Below, in pieces: positions 16,987 through 25,150 of a DNA stretch of 64,000 bases. Position numbers and translations under genes: made by a program. This stretch comes from an uncultured Alistipes sp. (GTDB lineage Bacteria; Bacteroidota; Bacteroidia; Bacteroidales; Rikenellaceae). Within the stretch, counting starts at the first letter, position 1; every line of letters begins with the position of its first letter. The notes under the pieces are model-generated. The model searched no databases and was not told where the DNA came from. It worked only from the letters and a program-made list of their open reading frames with translations. The stretch spans positions 37,104 to 101,103 of the forward strand of contig CAJUAV010000005.1 in assembly GCA_910584485.1 (NCBI GenBank), given 5' to 3'.

Positions 16987-18294
16987 TCAGAAGCTGAAGC
17001 GCACGCCGACGCGCAGCGTGAAGGTCGAGGGGTGGTTGGTGCGGATCGTGCGGAGCTTCGTTTCGGTGAGGGCGTAGGACCACTCGGGTTCGGCGTAGAG
17101 GGCGGCGAAACGGGTGAAACGGTACTCGGCGCCGACCACGGCCGCCAGCGAGGCCTGCAATCCGTGCTCCGAGCGGCTTTCGTCGCCGAGGCGGGCGCGC
17201 AGACAGGTTTCGACCAGGCCGCCCGCACCGATGTAGAGGCCTCCGCGCGGACGGTCGATGAACGACCAGTCGAGGCGCAGCGGCACGCCTAGCAGGTGCA
17301 GCCGCTGGTCGAGCGTGTTGCCGCACATGCGGACCTCCGATCGGAGCTGCGTGTAGACGAGGCCCGTTTCGAGGGCGAGGCCGTGGCCGAACCCTTTGCG
17401 CAGGGAGAGGCCGAAGCTCCACGGGCGGCTGTGGTCGAATTCGGCGCGGGCGTAATCGTTCTGTTTGCGGGCCGCCAGGTCGGTGTTGAGCAGGGTGGCG
17501 GAGAGGGAGGCCGAGCTGTTCGAAGAGATGTAAGCGGAGACGAAGGTGCCGCGGTCGGGGGCGGCGGTCGTCAGCACCCCGCGGCCGAACAGACCGAGCG
17601 AAGTGCGGGTGCGCGCCGTGCGACGGGCGATCGGGCCGTGGGGTCCGACCTCGGCGAAATAGGCGCGCCGATCGGCGTCGGAGGGGCGCTGCGTGCTGTT
17701 CGGGCGTTCCGAGCGGTGTGCGTCGTTCGCGTGTTCCGAGCGCTGCGGGGTTTGCGCGGGCCGCGCCTCCTTTGCGGGCTGCATTTCTTTCGCGGGCTGC
17801 GCCTCCTTCGCAGGGTGCGTCTCCTCTGCGGGTTGCTGTGCCTGCGACGGTCGGGCGCTCTCGCCGTGCGTGGTGCGGTCCGCCCCGCGTGCGTCGCGAT
17901 GCGGCGTCGTTGCCGATAAGCGATGCGTTTCCGAAAGGGGCTGCGAGCCCGCCGTTTCGGGCACGGTCGCGGCGGGTGCGCTCGTTTCGCGGTCCGTCGT
18001 TTCGGGCGCTTCGCCGCGCGGGGCGGGTGTCTCGGTGACGGCGAGCAGCGGTGCGGGATCGGGTTCGATGGTCGGCCGCAGGTAGAAACCCGTCAGCAGG
18101 GCGCCGACGAGCAGTGCCGCCGCCAGCGGCACTCGGTAGCGAAGCGGCAGGACGCCGAGCGGGCGTCGGCGGGGTTGCGGCGCCTGACGGCGCAGCGCCT
18201 CGTCGAGCCGCTGCCATCCCTCGGCGGGGGGTGTCAGCGACGCGTCGTCGAGTCGTTCGCGCAGGCGGTCCGTCCAGTCGGTTCTCTGTTTCAT
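16987..18294 (-). CDS. anti-sigma-like membrane protein with C-terminal beta-barrel domain
   Basis: A 435-residue protein. The N-terminal 45 residues (WTDRLRERLDDASLTPPAEGWQ) look like a cytoplasmic anti-sigma segment. A transmembrane helix lies at about residues 50-70, then a low-complexity linker with (P)AKE repeats (PAKEAQPAKEMQPAKEA), and a C-terminal outer-membrane-type beta-barrel (GVRFSF end). Such one-piece sigma-partner/barrel proteins are common beside Bacteroidetes ECF sigma factors. It overlaps the sigma gene by ATGA, which supports a functional pair. The linker shows in-frame repeat expansion. Confidence 0.8.
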   Translation of the reverse strand: MKQRTDWTDRLRERLDDASLTPPAEGWQRLDEALRRQAPQPRRRPLGVLPLRYRVPLAAALLVGALLTGFYLRPTIEPDPAPLLAVTETPAPRGEAPETTDRETSAPAATVPETAGSQPLSETHRLSATTPHRDARGADRTTHGESARPSQAQQPAEETHPAKEAQPAKEMQPAKEARPAQTPQRSEHANDAHRSERPNSTQRPSDADRRAYFAEVGPHGPIARRTARTRTSLGLFGRGVLTTAAPDRGTFVSAYISSNSSASLSATLLNTDLAARKQNDYARAEFDHSRPWSFGLSLRKGFGHGLALETGLVYTQLRSEVRMCGNTLDQRLHLLGVPLRLDWSFIDRPRGGLYIGAGGLVETCLRARLGDESRSEHGLQASLAAVVGAEYRFTRFAALYAEPEWSYALTETKLRTIRTNHPSTFTLRVGVRFSF

Positions 18295-18845
18295 GCTTCT
18301 TGTTTTTTATATGCCTTGATGCGGGTCGCCAGCAGGGCGCGGGCGCGCGCCAGCTGCGACGAGGAGCTTTTTTCCCGAATGCCGAGCAGTAGGGCGATTT
18401 CGCGGTGCGAGCGCCCCTCCATGCAATATAGGTTGAAGATCGTGCGATACCCTTCGGGCAGCTCGGCCACCAGCCGCAGCAGCTCTTGCTGCGGGATGCG
18501 GTCGACCTCCTCGGCGGTCGGTTCGTCGTCCGCCGTGCGCATCGTCTCGTCGTCGAGCGGCGCGAAGAGGGGCTGTCGGCGGTCGCGGCGCAGCCGCTCG
18601 ATCGCCAGGTTGACCGTCACGCGTTCGATCCAGGCGCGCAGCGACCCTTCGCCGCGGTAGGCGAAGCGTTCGATCGAGTCGACGATCTTCAGAAAAGCGT
18701 CGTGCATCAGATCCTCGGCCGCGGCACGGCTGCCCGCGTAACGCATGCAGAGCGCCAGCAGCCGCCCGCCGTAGCGGTCGTACAGCTCGTGCCAGGCATC
18801 GCGGTCGCCTTCGCGGCAGCGTTCGGATAGCTCCTGTTCCTTCAT
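18291..18845 (-). CDS. RNA polymerase sigma-70 factor, ECF-type
   Basis: A 184-residue ECF-type sigma factor. Region 2 is seen as AEDLMHDAFLKIVDSIERFAYRGEGSLRAWIERVTVNLAIERLRRDRR, and region 4 as LPEGYRTIFNLYCMEGRSHREIALLLGI. The start at 18845 (MKEQELSERCREGDR) is the usual ECF start; the longer frame to 19088 crosses the divergent promoter region and is rejected. The ATGA overlap with the membrane protein downstream indicates coupled expression of sigma and its regulator. Confidence 0.95.
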   Translation of the reverse strand: MKEQELSERCREGDRDAWHELYDRYGGRLLALCMRYAGSRAAAEDLMHDAFLKIVDSIERFAYRGEGSLRAWIERVTVNLAIERLRRDRRQPLFAPLDDETMRTADDEPTAEEVDRIPQQELLRLVAELPEGYRTIFNLYCMEGRSHREIALLLGIREKSSSSQLARARALLATRIKAYKKQEA

Positions 18846-18956
18846 TTTTCGTGCGCGGGTGTCGTACGTGTCTGCGCTATAAACGCCGTCGGCGGCGAAA
18901 GACTGCACGGGCGGGGCGAAAATCGAATGAAAAATCGGCCGCCTGAAAATTTTTTC

Positions 18957-18964
18957 TACCTTTG
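18957..18964 (+). promoter_or_regulatory. -7 box of the NigD-like gene
   Basis: TAccTTTG, directed to the plus strand, 63 bases before the gene; no clear -33 element is seen. Confidence 0.55.
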
Positions 18965-19026
18965 TATGCAGTAAACCCCCGTCTTCTCCGTTTAGGTGGT
19001 GAAGATAACTTAAAAAAATGAGACCC

Positions 19027-19731
19027 ATGAAAAGAATCGCAATCTTTTTGATGACCGCCCTGGCGGCCTGCTCGCTCGTTTCGTGCAACGAGTCCGATAC
19101 GGATTTCGCGCGTTACAGCATCTTCGCCGTCGTGCACCAGGGTGCCTCCGGCTACTATTTCGAGAGCGACGACCACAAGACGCTCTATCCCGCCGACCGC
19201 AGCCGCGTTCCGTCGTACGTGCCGAAGGACGGCGACCGCGTCATCATCGCCTACAACCTGCTCGAAGGGGCCGACCAGAAGGTTCCCGGGTTCGACTACA
19301 CGATCGCGCTCTACGCTTCGGAGCTGGTGCCCTGGGGCGAAACGGACACCGTAGCCGACGAGGAGGCGCTCAAAGCCGAGGGCGAGGGGCTCGTGTCGCT
19401 CTTCCGGGACGACCTGGTCAGCTCGACGACCGAGCGGATGAACGTGGCCGTCGCCTACCTGGCCAAGGATATGAAGAAGCACACGTTCCGTCTCGTCCGT
19501 GTCGAGGACTATACCCCCGATCAGACGGCCGACGGCTACCTGAACCTCGAACTCGTACACGACGCGGGCGACGATGTCACGACGGGCGTGGAGCCCTACG
19601 CACACTGGGTGTCGTTCGACCTGTCGGAGTTCTCGGAGCAGATCGAGGGCACGAAGGGCGTTATCATCGGCATGACCGCTCTCGACAAGCAGCGCAAGTC
19701 GGTCAAGATCGACTGGCTGACCTTCGAGTAG
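19027..19731 (+). CDS. NigD-like lipoprotein
   Basis: A 234-residue lipoprotein: MKRIAIFLMTALAACSLVSC with lipidated Cys at about residue 20. The mature part (FAVVHQGASGYYFESDDHKTLYP followed by a C-terminal half with IDWLTFE) matches the two-domain NigD family of Bacteroidetes. The role is unclear; the name comes from a bacteriocin-linked gene, and no bacteriocin genes are seen here. ATG at 19018 is a second possible start. Confidence 0.82.
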   Translation: MKRIAIFLMTALAACSLVSCNESDTDFARYSIFAVVHQGASGYYFESDDHKTLYPADRSRVPSYVPKDGDRVIIAYNLLEGADQKVPGFDYTIALYASELVPWGETDTVADEEALKAEGEGLVSLFRDDLVSSTTERMNVAVAYLAKDMKKHTFRLVRVEDYTPDQTADGYLNLELVHDAGDDVTTGVEPYAHWVSFDLSEFSEQIEGTKGVIIGMTALDKQRKSVKIDWLTFE

Positions 19732-19756
19732 CCGAAAGGCTCCGTTACGCGGAAAC

Positions 19757-19790
19757 GGCGCCGCTGCGACGATCGGGTCGCGGCGGCGTC
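19757..19790 (+). terminator. possible terminator
   Basis: GC-rich stem ggcgccgctgcga with tcgcggcggcgtc around gatcggg; only a weak T tract follows. Confidence 0.45.
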
Positions 19791-19978
19791 TTCCGTATGC
19801 GGGAGGGGGATCGGCTGGGGCGCTTTCGGTCCGCATGGCGGCGAGGCTGGGGCGCGCTTTCGGTATATCCGGTGGCGGAGCGGCGTTTTCGGCCGTGCGG
19901 AGGTACGTGCGGCGTGCGGCCGCGGCGGGGATTCCGTATGCGGGGGAGCTTCGTGTGCCGATATTCGGCGAATTGTAT

Positions 19979-19986
19979 TATCTTTG
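19979..19986 (+). promoter_or_regulatory. -7 box directly before the LPS-kinase-like gene
   Basis: TAtcTTTG ends only 4 bases before the ATG at 19991, so the transcript would have almost no 5' untranslated region. Confidence 0.55.
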
Positions 19987-19990
19987 TCGG

Positions 19991-20749
19991 ATGAAACTCT
20001 TTGTAAATCCGACGATGGAGCGCTTCCGCCCCTTTCTGGAGGAGCTGCCCGCCCGCTTCGGCGAAGGCGACCTGCTCTTCGCGGGGCGCAACGAGATCCG
20101 CGGCTTTTGCGTCGGCGGCGAACGGCTGGCCGTCAAACGCTTCCGCAAACCCTCGGGCCTCAACGCCCTGCTCTACGGCCACCTGCGCAAGAGCAAGGCG
20201 CGCCGCGCCTTCGAGCACGGCACGGAGCTCTGCCGCCTCGGCATTCCGACGCCCGAGCCGATCGGCTGGCGCGAGGATTACGGCGGCCCGTGGCTCGGCG
20301 TCTCCTACCTGGTGACCCGCTATTCGGACTATCGCCCCATTTCGGAGATCACGAACGCCTTTCCCGCTCCCCATACGGTGCCCGTGCTGGATGCCTATGC
20401 CGCCTTCGCCGTGCGGCTGCACGAAGCGGGGGTCGAACACGAGGATTTCAACAACGGCAATACGCAGTGGCAGGCCGACGGCGCGGGCGGCTATCGCTTC
20501 GAGGTGATCGACATCAACCGCATGCACTTCCGCGGGCGTCCGCTGACGCGGCGCGAGAGCCTGCACAACCTGCGCCGCATCACCTGTCCGATGACCGCCT
20601 ACGCCTATGTGCTGGGGCGGTACGGCGAGCTGCGCGGCTGGGACAACTACTATACGCAGCTGGCTGGGGCGCACCGCCTCGGGGGGTTCATCGCCCGCCG
20701 CGACCGCCGCTACGCCCTCAAACGGCTCCTTTTCGGCCGCAAACGGTGA
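19991..20749 (+). CDS. lipopolysaccharide kinase-like (Kdo/WaaP) family protein
   Basis: A 252-residue protein-kinase-fold protein. EIRGFCVGGERLAVKRF contains the ATP-binding lysine region, ARRAFEHGTELCRLGIPTPEP is typical of the Kdo/WaaP family, and HEDFNNGN then EVIDINRM supply the catalytic and metal-binding motifs. It should phosphorylate a sugar of the lipopolysaccharide core in the cytoplasm. The ATG at 19991 follows a -7 box at 4 bases; an upstream frame to 19835 has no coding character. Confidence 0.85.
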   Translation: MKLFVNPTMERFRPFLEELPARFGEGDLLFAGRNEIRGFCVGGERLAVKRFRKPSGLNALLYGHLRKSKARRAFEHGTELCRLGIPTPEPIGWREDYGGPWLGVSYLVTRYSDYRPISEITNAFPAPHTVPVLDAYAAFAVRLHEAGVEHEDFNNGNTQWQADGAGGYRFEVIDINRMHFRGRPLTRRESLHNLRRITCPMTAYAYVLGRYGELRGWDNYYTQLAGAHRLGGFIARRDRRYALKRLLFGRKR

Positions 20750-20789
20750 ATTTTTTCAACCGAGCGGCACCGAACTGCGAAAAAATGGC

Positions 20790-20797
20790 TATATTTG
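20790..20797 (+). promoter_or_regulatory. -7 box of the phe leader operon
   Basis: TATATTTG lies 8 bases before the leader-peptide ATG at 20806, so the leader would be translated from an almost leaderless transcript. Confidence 0.6.
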
Positions 20798-20805
20798 CTT
20801 TCGAA

Positions 20806-20886
20806 ATGCGCAACTACTTTGCATACGCCTTTTATTTCTTCTTTTTTTACGACGAAAAAAGGAGCGAGATGACGTGTGCCCGTTGA
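20806..20886 (+). CDS. phe/tyr leader peptide (attenuator)
   Basis: A 26-residue open frame that begins MRNYFAYAF and then YFFFFYDEK. It holds seven codons for Phe (ttt, ttt, ttc, ttc, ttt, ttt and the like) and four for Tyr within the first 15 residues, and ends at the tga at 20884-20886. It lies between a promoter and an intrinsic terminator just before pheA. Phe/Tyr shortage would stall ribosomes in this run, leaving the downstream strand ggagcg (20861-20866) free to pair with the terminator arm. An in-frame upstream ATG at 20785 would precede the promoter box, so I use 20806. The function is inferred from composition and position. Confidence 0.83.
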   Translation: MRNYFAYAFYFFFFYDEKRSEMTCAR

Positions 20887-20941
20887 TGCGAAACATGAAC
20901 AAACGTCTGTCCCGCTCCGAGTCGTCGGAACGGGACTTTTT
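20861..20941 (+). promoter_or_regulatory. phe attenuator: antiterminator strand and terminator
   Basis: Terminator stem tgtcccgctccga (20908-20920) with tcggaacgggac (20925-20936) and five T (20937-20941). The six-base strand ggagcg at 20861-20866, in the last third of the leader peptide, is complementary to cgctcc (20913-20918) of the 5' arm and can act as antiterminator. Confidence 0.75.
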
Positions 20942-20976
20942 CGTGTCGCGCGGTTGAGGCGCGACGCTCCGGACCT

Positions 20977-21813
20977 ATGAAAAAAGTGTTGATACAGGGC
21001 ATCGCAGGCTGCTTCCACGACACGGCCGCCCGCCGCTTCTTCGCCGACGAGCGGATCGAGACCCTCCCCTGCGAGAGCTTCGACCGCCTCTTCGAACGGT
21101 TGTCGGCCGATCCGACGCTGCTCGGCGTCGCGGCCATCGAGAATACGATCGCGGGGTCGCTGCTGCCGAACCACGAACTGCTGCGCCGCAGCCCGCTGCG
21201 GGTGATCGGCGAGGTGAAGCTGCGGATTTCGCACGTGCTGTGCGCTCTGCCGGGGCAGCGGCTCGATGCGGTCGAGGAGATCCGTTCCCATCCGATCGCC
21301 CTCATGCAGTGCGGCGACTTCCTGAAGCGGCTGCCCGCGGCGCGCATCGTCGAACGCGACGACACGGCGGGCTCGGCGCGCGAAATCGCCGACGGGGAGC
21401 TGCGGCATACGGCGGCCGTCTGCGGCGCCGATGCCGCGGCGCGCTACGGACTGGAGGTGCTGGCGGCGGGCATCGAAACCAACCGCCACAACTTCACCCG
21501 CTTCCTCGTGCTGGCCGACCGCAACCGTCCGGTCAGTACGGAGGGGGTCGACAAGGCGTCGCTGCTCTTCACGCTGCCCCACACGCAGGGGTCGTTGTCG
21601 AAGGTGCTGACCCTCCTGTCGTTCTACGACATCAACCTGACCAAGATCCAGTCGCTGCCGATCATCGGCCGCGAGTGGGAGTACCGCTTCTACATCGACG
21701 TCACGTTTGACGACCTCGACCGCTATCGGCAGGCTGTCGAGGCGGTCCGTCCGCTGACGAGCGATTTCGCGGTGCTGGGCGAATACCGCCGCTCGGCCGA
21801 TCCCGAACTCTGA
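20977..21813 (+). CDS. pheA: prephenate dehydratase
   Basis: A 278-residue stand-alone prephenate dehydratase, the usual length. It converts prephenate to phenylpyruvate in phenylalanine synthesis. The catalytic domain is residues 1-180 with AAIENTIAGSL, a DDTAGSAR loop and the TRF motif (NFTRFLVLA). The C-terminal ACT domain (KASLLFTLPHTQGSLSKVLT) binds phenylalanine for feedback control, but the usual ESRP motif reads IQSLP here. It follows an attenuator and is followed 13 bases later by the DAHP synthase/chorismate mutase gene. Confidence 0.96.
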   Translation: MKKVLIQGIAGCFHDTAARRFFADERIETLPCESFDRLFERLSADPTLLGVAAIENTIAGSLLPNHELLRRSPLRVIGEVKLRISHVLCALPGQRLDAVEEIRSHPIALMQCGDFLKRLPAARIVERDDTAGSAREIADGELRHTAAVCGADAAARYGLEVLAAGIETNRHNFTRFLVLADRNRPVSTEGVDKASLLFTLPHTQGSLSKVLTLLSFYDINLTKIQSLPIIGREWEYRFYIDVTFDDLDRYRQAVEAVRPLTSDFAVLGEYRRSADPEL

Positions 21814-21826
21814 AAAACAAAACCTT

Positions 21827-22894
21827 ATGGATATGAACGATTTGCAACCCATTGCCTTCGACGGCCTCGACACCTCCCGCCCGCTGCTCATCGCGGGCCC
21901 GTGCAGCGCGGAGACCGAACGACAGTGCCTCGACACGGCCCATGCGCTTGCGCGCGAGGGCGTACAGATTTTCCGCGCGGGCATCTGGAAGCCGCGCACC
22001 AAGCCGGGGGGCTTCGAGGGGGTCGGTCCCGAGGGGCTGGCGTGGCTGCGCCGCGTGAAGGCCGAGACGGGGCTCTATACCGCCACCGAGGTCGCCACGC
22101 GCGCCCACGTCGAAGCGGCGCTCGGAGCGGGGATCGACCTGCTCTGGATCGGCGCCCGCACGGCCGCCAACCCCTTCGCCATGCAGGAGGTGGCCGATGC
22201 CCTGCAAGGGGTCGATATTCCCGTGTTGGTCAAGAACCCCGTGAGCCCCGACCTCGAACTGTGGATCGGTGCGCTGGAGCGGATCTACAATGCGGGCATC
22301 CGTCGGCTGGGGGCGATCCACCGCGGCTTCACGTCAGTCGACAAGAGCATCTACCGCAACCACCCCGTCTGGTCGATTCCGATCGAACTGCGTCGCCGCA
22401 TTCCGAACATTCCGCTCTTCTCGGACCCGAGCCATATCGGGGGGCGCCGCGAGTTGATCGCGCCGCTCGCGCAGCAGGCGATGGACCTGGGCTTCGACGG
22501 CCTGATCGTCGAGGCGCACTGCTCGCCCGATGCGGCCTGGAGCGACAAGGCGCAGCAGATCGCCCCCGAGACGCTGGCCTACATCATCCGTAACCTCGTG
22601 ATCCGCGATATGAATGCCTCGACCGAAAGTCTGAACGAACTGCGCAGCGAAATCGACAAGCTCGACGATGAACTGCTCGATCTGCTGGCGCGCCGCATGC
22701 GCGTCTCGCAACGCATCGGTGCCTACAAGAAGGAGCACAACATGCCCGTGCTGCAGGCGCGCCGCTACGAAGAGATGCTCGGCCGACGGGCCCGTCAGGC
22801 CGTCGAGCGGGGGATGGACCGTGAATTCATGCGCACCGTGATGCAGGCGATCCACGAGGAGTCGATCCGCCAGCAGATGCGGGTGCTCGAATAG
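21827..22894 (+). CDS. bifunctional DAHP synthase / chorismate mutase type II
   Basis: A 355-residue fusion. Residues 1-265 are a DAHP synthase of the AroA-II/KDO8P-synthase-like group (LIAGPCSAETE, RAGIWKPRTKPGGFEG, DPSHIGGRRELI and EAHCSPDAAWSD), joining PEP and erythrose 4-phosphate. Residues 270-355 are a chorismate mutase (SLNELRSEIDKLDDELLDLLARRMRVSQRIGAYKKEH). It supplies the first step and the branch step of Phe/Tyr synthesis and is coupled to pheA. The common Bacteroidetes cluster also carries a transaminase and tyrA between these two genes; neither is here. Confidence 0.94.
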   Translation: MDMNDLQPIAFDGLDTSRPLLIAGPCSAETERQCLDTAHALAREGVQIFRAGIWKPRTKPGGFEGVGPEGLAWLRRVKAETGLYTATEVATRAHVEAALGAGIDLLWIGARTAANPFAMQEVADALQGVDIPVLVKNPVSPDLELWIGALERIYNAGIRRLGAIHRGFTSVDKSIYRNHPVWSIPIELRRRIPNIPLFSDPSHIGGRRELIAPLAQQAMDLGFDGLIVEAHCSPDAAWSDKAQQIAPETLAYIIRNLVIRDMNASTESLNELRSEIDKLDDELLDLLARRMRVSQRIGAYKKEHNMPVLQARRYEEMLGRRARQAVERGMDREFMRTVMQAIHEESIRQQMRVLE

Positions 22895-23463
22895 GGGCTG
22901 CCGGCTGTTGCGCGCATCCATGCACGTTCGCCGACGGCGGCAGGAGGGGACGAGCCTGCGTGCAGGCGAGACTTGCCGTCCGCCGCGTGGGGCGGCGGCG
23001 AACGGCACGCGCTTACGGCGCGCGATTTCGCGGACCGCAACGCGATTGCAACGCGACGTTCGCCGCAAGGTTCGACGTCGGAGACGTCGGCGGGTCGAAG
23101 CCTCCGCACGCGGAGGCCCGCAACGCGTGTCCGCTTGTGCGAGTCCTCCGCAGGCTTCGACCCGAGCAGGATTTGTACGTCAGCTCGGGTGCGGCTGTCG
23201 AGGTGGGGTTTCGAACGTCTCCGCATACCGAACGGTTCGACCTCGCAGACGTCGGCGGGCCGAAGCCTCCGGCGTGCGGAGGCCCGCAGCTTTAGCAAGC
23301 ATGCGTGCGCTCCGCAGGCTTCGACCCGAATCGTTCCGCCTGATTCGATGGCGCGACCATCGGCGAGCCGCGTGTCGGCACCCCGTTCCGATGGCCGTTC
23401 CGTCTGCTCGGCGGCGGGTCGGAAAAAGGTGGGGCGGCGGTTGTTAAATTCGTTTTTTTATCC
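22895..23463. repeat. GC-rich repeat cluster, copy c (inverted to 28.24-28.33 kb)
   Basis: A 570-base gap with no supported gene. Part 22914-23010 (cacgttcgccgacggcggcagg then cttgccgtccgccgc) is nearly the exact reverse complement of 28241-28330. Two further modules, 23089-23170 and 23252-23340, are of the gggccgaagcctcc/ggaggcccgcag plus ctccgcaggcttcgaccc type. Open frames through it are GC-driven. Confidence 0.75.
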
Positions 23464-23471
23464 TACCTTTG
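23464..23471 (+). promoter_or_regulatory. promoter box of tRNA-Ser
   Basis: TAccTTTG 12 bases before the mature tRNA. Confidence 0.7.
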
Positions 23472-23482
23472 CTCCCCGACAC

Positions 23483-23570
23483 GGAGAGGTGCAGGAGTGG
23501 TTGAACTGGCTCGCCTGGAAAGTGAGTAAACGCCAAAAGCGTTTCAGGGGTTCGAATCCCCTCCTCTCCG
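23483..23570 (+). tRNA. tRNA-Ser (GGA)
   Basis: An 88-base tRNA with a 7-bp acceptor stem (ggagagg/cctctcc), an anticodon stem ctcgc/gtgag with loop ctGGAaa, a long variable arm (about 18 bases, class II) and the T loop ggttcgaatcccc. Only CA of CCA follows the discriminator G, so CCA would be added later. Confidence 0.96.
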
Positions 23571-23579
23571 CAGAAAATG

Positions 23580-23614
23580 CGCAGGGCCGCCCATCGATAG
23601 ATGGGCGGCCCTGC
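23580..23614. terminator. terminator between tRNA-Ser and the alcohol dehydrogenase
   Basis: Perfect 15-bp inverted repeat (gcagggccgcccatc with its complement) around gata. It lies between convergent transcripts and can stop both; T tracts are short. Confidence 0.75.
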
Positions 23615-23617
23615 ACG

Positions 23618-24805
23618 TTATTCGCCGTTGGCGGCGCGGTAGATGGCGCGCAGGTCGTCGGCTGCCAGTACGCGGAAGCTCCCCTCCGTCGAGGTGCCTC
23701 CGCGGCTGCATTTGCACGCCATTTCGTCGATCTCCTCCGCCGTGGCGGGGCGCCCGATCAGCTCGGGGATCGAGACGGGCATGCCGATCGAGCGATAGAA
23801 GCGCTCCATCGCCTCGATGCCCGCCAGGGCCGTGCGGTCGGCATCGGCGAAATCGTTCGTCACCCCCATCACGTTGACGGCGAAGCGGACGAAGCGCTGC
23901 GGGTTCGACGTGCGGACGTAGCGCGCCCAGCTGCCCCAGACGGCAGCCAGTCCCGCCCCGTGCGCCACGTCGAACAGGGCGCTCAACTCGTGTTCGAGGT
24001 GGTGCGTGGCCCAGTCGCCGACGTTGCCGCAGCCCGTCAGGTCGTTGTGCGCCAGGCTGCCCGCCCACATGATTTGGGCGCGGTGGCGGTAGTCGGTCGG
24101 TTCGGCCAGCACGACGGGCGTCGCATCGAGCACCGTGCGCATGAGCGCCTCGGCGAGGGCGTCGGTCAGGGTCATGTCCGTTTCGGGCGAAAAGTAGCGC
24201 TCCATCGTGTGCATGAGGATATCCACGGCGCCGCAGGCGGTCTGGTAGGGCGGGAGCGTATAGGTCCGCTCGGGGTTCATGACGGCGAAGCGGCAGCGCG
24301 ACAGCCCGCTCGAATAGCCGCGCTTCTGCCATCCCTGCTCGTTCGTGATGACGCAGCCGTTCGACATTTCGCTGCCCGCCGTGGGAATCGTCACCACGGC
24401 GCCGATCGGCAGGGCCGCCGTCGCTTTCGCCTTGCCGTCGAAGAAGTCCCAGACGTCGCCCGCGTAGGGAACGCCGTAGGCGATCGCCTTGGCCGAGTCG
24501 ATGACGCTGCCGCCGCCTACGGCCAGCAGGAAATCGACCTTTTCGGCCCGACAGCGGTCGATTCCCTCGCGCACCTTCGTAAGGCGCGGGTTCGGAACCA
24601 CGCCGCCCAACTCGACGCAGCCGATGCCCGCCTCGGCGAGGGCGGTGCGGATCAGAGGCAGCAGGCCCGAACGTTCGGCGCTGCTGCCGCCGTAGTGGAG
24701 CAGGACTTTCGTGCCGCCGTATTTGCGGACCAGCGAAGCGATGCGCTCCTCGGAGCGACGACCGAAGAGGACCTCGGTCGGGGTGTGGAAGGTGAAATCT
24801 TTCAT
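23618..24805 (-). CDS. iron-containing alcohol dehydrogenase
   Basis: A 395-residue group III alcohol dehydrogenase, most like the NAD(P)-dependent butanol dehydrogenase/YqhD branch. The nucleotide-binding GGGSVIDSAKAIA is at about residue 96, GAVVTIPTAGSEMSNG follows, and the metal-binding histidines lie in DILMHTMERYF and HHLEHELSALFDVAHGAGLA. It should reduce aldehydes in the cytoplasm. Its substrate is unknown, and it is monocistronic. Confidence 0.92.
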   Translation of the reverse strand: MKDFTFHTPTEVLFGRRSEERIASLVRKYGGTKVLLHYGGSSAERSGLLPLIRTALAEAGIGCVELGGVVPNPRLTKVREGIDRCRAEKVDFLLAVGGGSVIDSAKAIAYGVPYAGDVWDFFDGKAKATAALPIGAVVTIPTAGSEMSNGCVITNEQGWQKRGYSSGLSRCRFAVMNPERTYTLPPYQTACGAVDILMHTMERYFSPETDMTLTDALAEALMRTVLDATPVVLAEPTDYRHRAQIMWAGSLAHNDLTGCGNVGDWATHHLEHELSALFDVAHGAGLAAVWGSWARYVRTSNPQRFVRFAVNVMGVTNDFADADRTALAGIEAMERFYRSIGMPVSIPELIGRPATAEEIDEMACKCSRGGTSTEGSFRVLAADDLRAIYRAANGE

Positions 24806-25044
24806 GGGTATCTCTTTTTGTGTTCGGTTCGGTGCAGGTTGCGGGCAGAAGCCTTCGGCGGCGGTCCGCCTGTCGGGTGCGCTCCGCGGGCTTCGATCCG
24901 AAGTGCGGGAGCGCAGGTAAGGTCGCGGCGGCCCGCTGCCGCAAAACCACCGTAAAGATAGGCATAACGCCGCACGCGTGCAACCCTTCGTCTGCCGATT
25001 TGTCGCACGGCGTCAGCCGCGCCGAGACGAAATGCGCCGAAAAA
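24806..25044. repeat. GC-rich repeat cluster, copy d
   Basis: 24842-24912 carries a worn copy of the repeat module (gcagaagccttcgg and gctccgcgggcttcgatccg). The rest, up to the clpB control region, shows no gene. Confidence 0.55.
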
Positions 25045-25061
25045 GTGTCAGGATGTGACAC
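25045..25061 (+). promoter_or_regulatory. inverted repeat upstream of clpB (putative operator)
   Basis: GTGTCA-ggatg-TGACAC is a perfect 6-5-6 inverted repeat about 90 bases before the clpB start, suggesting binding of a dimeric regulator in stress control. No regulator is identified in the window. Confidence 0.5.
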
Positions 25062-25150
25062 GATGCGTCAAAGTGTCCGATGCCGCAGGCGTGGCAAATC
25101 TTTTGCGGTATCGGAGGTTGAAACAGGCAAATAACCAATACAATCATACC

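Noticed and set aside
22908..23447. Open frames through the 22.9-23.4 kb gap
   Set aside because: They cross repeat modules that also occur elsewhere in other frames and orientations.
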